The notes under the pieces were generated by a model that ran no database searches, was not told the origin of the DNA, and worked only from the letters and a program-made list of their open reading frames with translations. This document shows positions 59,981 to 64,000 of a stretch of DNA of 64,000 bases, piece by piece; within the stretch, counting starts at the first letter, position 1, and each line of letters opens with the position of its first letter. This DNA is from Ophioderma brevispina. Lineage: Eukaryota > Echinodermata > Ophiuroidea > Amphilepidida > Ophiodermatidae. Made by a program: the position numbers and the translations under genes. The stretch covers positions 119,085 to 183,084 of the forward strand of contig JAMKCH010084910.1 of NCBI GenBank assembly GCA_023653785.1, written 5' to 3'.

Positions 59981-60130
59981 TTCGTAGTGTTTAGCATTAA
60001 GTTGCTGAAGACACGCATTTTTGCTTGACTTTGGTCCTCTCACCGCTTCCTACTGCAAATCTGAGCTCTTGTGAAGCTCCAAGCACACGGAATAGGCGTC
60101 ATGAAATTCCAGTGGATGAATTGAAGGATC

Positions 60131-60940
60131 TATACCGGGTGATCAAAAAAACTTGACCCTTGATTGTGTGCGCCATTTTGAATTTTTTAAATACATATAC
60201 CGACATATGTGGTATCATCGGAAAGCTGTATTTTTATTATCTTTATTTTTATTACTTTATTTAAATTGCTTGCACTATTTCCTTGTTTTGTTGTTAGCTT
60301 TTTTAATCAAGTGGTCAGCTTTTCCCCTATCCACGGATTCCCATTGATGCACGGCGGTCAACTAAGCAATGACTCCCCCAAAATGATGATCAGGTATGTA
60401 TTATGTTTTAGTGCAGAATAAGTGGTTACTCTTACAGGTGTAACAGCCAAGGTAAGTTTTTATTTGAAACACTTTTTTCAAGATGTGGCATAGTTTGGTC
60501 TGCAAATAAAGACAATACTTTAAACCTCAGACGGTTGTCACCGATGTATGTTCCTTAATTAATATGGTGTGATTTCATTCAACTCCTCCAGAAACTGATA
60601 CATGTATCAAGTTGATTTATTTTTCAAATTATTTTTATGAGTGATGAGGACGTAGAAATGTTAAGAGGGCATCGATGGTAAATTTTGACTGAATTTTGTG
60701 GGGTCAAATGGCGCCACAACTATTCTGCCCGATTTTCTTCTGGACACTGATTTGCTTCGCTGAACGCCATTCATTTTAATGTGAATCCGCGGACAGCGCA
60801 AACAGACTACTTGATTCAAACGACTATAGCTCGGTCTATACCTAACCGATGTGAATGATCTTTAAATTAAAGATAACATATGTGTTACTTCAAGATTCAA
60901 AAGAAAATGGTCAAGTTTGTTTTTTTACTCACCCTCTATA
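60131..60940. mobile_element. Non-autonomous element with mariner-like ends
   Basis: The left end TATACCGGGTGATCAAAAAA at 60131 continues into ACTTGACC. The right end in inverse complement reads TATAGAGGGTGAGTAAAAAA and then CAAACTTGACC. Both are bordered by TATA. Ends of this form with TA duplications are typical of Tc1/mariner relatives. At about 810 bp with no recognisable transposase, it is internally deleted or a MITE. Confidence 0.65.
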
Positions 60941-62251
60941 TCCCCTGTGGGTGGCCTATGTAATCATCCCCTAGTTTTCAAGTTGGTGTGTGAATGTGAA
61001 TGTCGTTTCAGTCTGTAAATGTGTAAAACCCGTATTTTCTGGCATTTTATCACTACAAATACGTAAACGATTGATGGCGGTATGGACGGTTTGCGTGCAC
61101 TTTCAACCCAATAATAAATCCAGGGGCCTGAATATCATGTGTAGTAGGGCTTGTGCCCTCCTATAAAATGCCCAGAACTGAGGTTTGGCTTCTAGAAAGA
61201 AAGACTTGTTGACCTTTATGTGGACATATAGACATCCAAACGGGCATCCAGAAATCCTCACATATAAATTTCTGTTTTAAAAACAGATTTCTCCCTTCTA
61301 TTGTGCATTTTACGTGCCTATGGCGCGTATTTCGCACAAAGGAACGTAGTTTTCGCCTATAAACCACGTTTTTCGCCTATGAACCAGGTTTTTTCGTTTG
61401 AGAAACTTGTTTTTCGAATCGAAAAACCAGGCTTATCGATCCGGAAAGCCAGGATTTGATAAACTTAGTTTATCGATCAAAAAGACAAACAGAAAAAACA
61501 GGCTTATCGGTTCGGAAAGCTAGGTTTTTGATAAACCTGGTTTATCGGTCAAAAAAAGAAACAAAGCAAGTTTTTTAAACCTTGCTTATTCAATTTGATA
61601 AGCAAAGTTGTTCTGTTTTTAAACCAGGTTTATCGATTGAAAAAACTAAATTTTGGATAAACCCAGTTTATCAGTAAAAAAAAATGATTTTCGATCGAAA
61701 AACCAAGTTTTTCTAAGCTTTGCTTATTTAATTTCATAAGCCAAGTTTAACAAACCAGGTTTATGGATTCAAAAAGCTATTTTTTTTATAAAATATCGCT
61801 CGAGAAACCTGTTTTGTTTTTAGTTTTTTGATCGAAAAGCATTTTTTAAAAAAAAATTCTTATCGAATTTAATAATTTAATAAACCTGATTTTTCGAAAG
61901 GTTCATCTATTTGAAAAGCAAAGTTTTCGAAAACACTTGGTCTCTCGGCCCAGAAGCTTAATTGGGGTTTTAACCAACAATTGTGCATAATACTTGCCAT
62001 ACGCATCAGTTGTAGCTGCGTATTGGCGCACTTACTTTTGGTGGCGTAAGCACGAATATCAGTATGTTTTCGGTAGTGGCAACAGGCAGAAAGCAGCGAG
62101 CCCCGCCATCTGTATGCTAGAGATATGTGTGTATGATTCTTCTCAAATCGTACATGAATGTAGTTTGAAACCTTTAACTACTTTTCGTTATCGAAAATAC
62201 TGATATTTGTAAAACTACTATTCTTTCCTTTGTTATCATTATTATACGTCG
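60937..62251 (+). repeat. Direct duplication, copy 1
   Basis: The copy begins at GTGGGTGGCC and shares with copy 2 the blocks GATGGCGGTATG, GGGCTTGTGCCCTC, GACATCCA and CTCTTCTAT-type sequence. It also shares an array of TTTATCG/TTTTTCG motifs (61350-61950) and a 3' block containing GGTGGCGTAAGCACGAATAT and GGCAACAGGCAGAAAGCAGC. The ORF 61994-62203 lies in the 3' block and its peptide WWRKHEYQYV is kept in copy 2, but frames differ around it. The nature of the unit is unknown. Confidence 0.85.
61350..61950. repeat. TTTATCG/TTTTTCG palindromic motif array
   Basis: Short variants of AAACCAGGTTTATCGAT and TCGAAAAACCAGG recur dozens of times in both orientations, each able to pair with neighbours. 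A corresponding array lies at 62985-63600. Confidence 0.7.
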
Positions 62252-62289
62252 GAATTATACGAGGAATTGGTTTTGCAAAAAATAAACTT

Positions 62290-62395
62290 ATTGATTCGCA
62301 TGCAATAGTTCAAGAACAAGAAAAAATAAAGCACAGGGGGCACCCGGATTTGAACCAGGGACCTCCAGATCTGCAATCGAATGCTCTACCACTAT
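62290..62395 (-). mobile_element. tRNA-Cys-derived retroposon, copy 2
   Basis: The minus strand carries the 3' three quarters of a Cys tRNA. AGTGGTAGAGCATTCGATT leads to the GCA anticodon (complement 62372-62374), then GGTCCCTGGTTCAAATCC and GGGTGCCCCCT, ending near 62335. The 5' acceptor strand is missing and replaced by a GA/CT microsatellite, and the anticodon stem has a mismatch, so this is a pseudogene head. The tail TGTGCTTTATTTTTTCTTGT continues to about 62290 and matches copy 1. It lies between the two direct duplication copies. Confidence 0.75.
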
Positions 62396-62408
62396 TCTCT
62401 CTCTCTCT

Positions 62409-62450
<42 letters not shown>

Positions 62451-62457
62451 CCTCCCT
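62394..62457. repeat. CT microsatellite
   Basis: CTCT units with CCCT interruptions, directly abutting the truncated tRNA-Cys head. Confidence 0.95.
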
Positions 62458-62486
62458 TATGGGCAGGAATTCCATTGCTGAAGGGG

Positions 62487-63903
62487 ATATATCTCCTATG
62501 GGTGGCCCATGTAATGCTAATGTGCAATGGTGTGTGAATAGCGTCTTTTCTGTCTGTTAATGTGTACAACCCATATTTTTGGCACTTTATCCCTACAAAT
62601 CCGTAACGATCGATGGCGGTATGAACGGTTTGCGTACGCTCCCAACCCAATGACAAATCTTGGGGCATGAATGTCATGTACTAGTAGTTAGGGGCTTGTG
62701 CCCTCTTACAAAATGCCCACGTTTGAGGTTGGCTTCAAAAGCTCCTCTAGAAAGAAGATTATCAAAATGCTGACCTTTTTTGTGGACACACAGACATCCA
62801 GCCAGACATCCAGATATCCTCATATACACATTTCTTTGATTTTTACCTTGCAATCTATTTTCCATTTTCGCCGAAAAACGTGGCTTATCGGTCGAAAAAA
62901 AAAAGATTTCTCTCTTCTATTTTGCATTTTACGTACCTATATGGCACGTATTTTTAAAAACACAGAAAACGTGGTTTTATCGCCTATAAACCACGTTTTT
63001 TATTGATAAACCTGGTTTTTCGAATCGAAAAAACAGGCTTATAGATTCGGGAAGCTAGTTTTTTGACAAACCTAGTTTATCGGTCGAAAAAACAGAAAAG
63101 CAGGTCGATTCGGAGAGGTAGGTTTGATAAACGTAGTTTTTATTGGTCGAAAAAACAGGAACAAAATTCTAAAACTTTGCTTATCGAATTTGATCAACCA
63201 CGGGTTTATCGATTCGAAAAAACTAAGTTTTTCAGTCAAAAAAAACCTCTCAGGTTTTTTTAAAACCCTGCTCGTTTAATTTCATATTAAAACAAAAACC
63301 AGCTTTTCGTAACGAACAGCTAGTTCATCGCTCGAGAATCGATAAATTTTTTTTTTTTAAAACCTTGTTTATCGAATTTGATCAACCTGGTTTTTCGAAA
63401 GGTTTATCTATTGGAAAAGCTGCTGCTCGTTTAATTTCATATTAAAACAAAAACCACCTTTTCGTAACGAACAGCTAGTTCATCGTTCGAGAATCGAAAA
63501 AAATTAAAACCTTGTTTAGTATATTATTATATCGAATTTCATCAACCTGGTTTTTCGAAAGGTTTATCTATTGGAAAAGCAGAGCAAACCAGAAACTTGG
63601 TTTTTCACCAACTGTTGTGCATAATATAAATACTTGCCATTTATTCATCAGCTCTAGCTGCGTGTTGGCGCACTTACTCGAATTTTGGTGGCGTAAGCAC
63701 GAATATCAGTATGTTCTCCGTAGTGGCAACAGGCAGAAAGCAGCGAGCCCCACGCCGCCGTCTGTAAGGAGAGCGTGTGTATGCTTTTTTCTCAAATCAT
63801 ACATGAATTTGTAGTTTGAAACCTATCACTACTTTTCGCCATCGAAAATACTGATATTTGTAAAACTACTATTCTTTTTCTTTGGTATCATTATTATACG
63901 TCG
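62487..63903 (+). repeat. Direct duplication, copy 2
   Basis: This copy is homologous to 60937-62251 from ATGGGTGGCCCATG through ATTATTATACGTCGA. The offset is about 1539 bp at GATGGCGG and about 1647 bp at GTGGCGTAAG, so it is longer. Part of the extra length is an internal ~155 bp duplication starting at CTCGTTTAATTTCATATT (63271 and 63426). Confidence 0.85.
63271..63580 (+). repeat. Internal ~155 bp duplication in copy 2
   Basis: CTCGTTTAATTTCATATTAA at 63271 and at 63426 each lead through TTTTCGTAACGAACAGCTAG and TCGAGAATCG to CCTGGTTTTTCGAAAGGTTT and TATCTATTGGAAAAGC. Copies differ by few bases, so this duplication is younger than the 1.4 kb one. Confidence 0.85.
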
Positions 63904-64000
63904 AGGACTTGCATTTTTAAAGAAATAACCGCGTTAACCATGTTCACGATGTTGAAAACGTACTTTCGGGATGTTGTAAACATAGACCTATTACTCTTTA

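Noticed and set aside
62230..62481. ORF with HPDLNQGPPDLQSNALPL as a protein
   Set aside because: The peptide is the antisense translation of a tRNA-Cys-like sequence followed by a CT microsatellite, a well-known source of false proteins.

Overview
This window looks like intergenic or intronic DNA from a eukaryote, most likely a marine invertebrate. It is AT-rich, has no dense or operon-like ORFs, and carries several tRNA-derived SINEs, two decayed LINE fragments, many fold-back (MITE-like) elements, minisatellites and microsatellites. Several repeats, such as a SINE with a conserved central block and fold-backs built on CTGTAAA, GAGTGAAA and TCCGGAG motifs, recall marine deuterostome or other marine invertebrate genomes. 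That placement is a recollection, not a database result. No host gene could be identified with confidence. There is no rRNA, intact tRNA gene or CRISPR array.

Layout. Bases 706-2387 are a six-unit tandem array of a roughly 290 bp tRNA-like repeat, flanked by a 13 bp direct repeat. Bases 8071-10131 are three head-to-tail copies of a roughly 750 bp unit with a short ORF. Bases 11.8-13.5 kb hold simple and short tandem repeats, followed by a minus-strand SINE (13497-13836). Bases 16.0-19.6 kb contain fold-back and ATGTAA-rich repeats. A SINE lies at 22.5-22.76 kb and a 5'-truncated LINE with an 11 bp target-site duplication at 25.95-26.6 kb. Bases 28.5-30.5 kb are a nest of fold-back elements inside one another. 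A diverged duplication lies at 33.2-34.4 kb, and a trinucleotide tract with an adjoining SINE at 37.7-38.34 kb. A decayed reverse transcriptase is at 39.27-39.9 kb and a 361 bp palindromic element at 44.4-44.8 kb.

The right third holds two arrays of the same 21 bp minisatellite in opposite orientation (about 50.4-51.6 kb and 54.66-56.4 kb). A 163 bp MITE sits in the second array with a clean TA target duplication. Bases 58.7-64 kb contain a hairpin, a mariner-like TIR element, tRNA-Cys-derived retroposons and a direct 1.3-1.4 kb duplication.

The window is best read as a record of repeat insertion, nesting and tandem amplification rather than as genes working together. Weak coding candidates (45800-46024, 7131-7634) and possible regulatory DNA (about 20.7-21.65 kb) are recorded at low confidence. 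All readings were made by eye, so repeat boundaries are good to a few bases where motifs are given and to tens of bases elsewhere.
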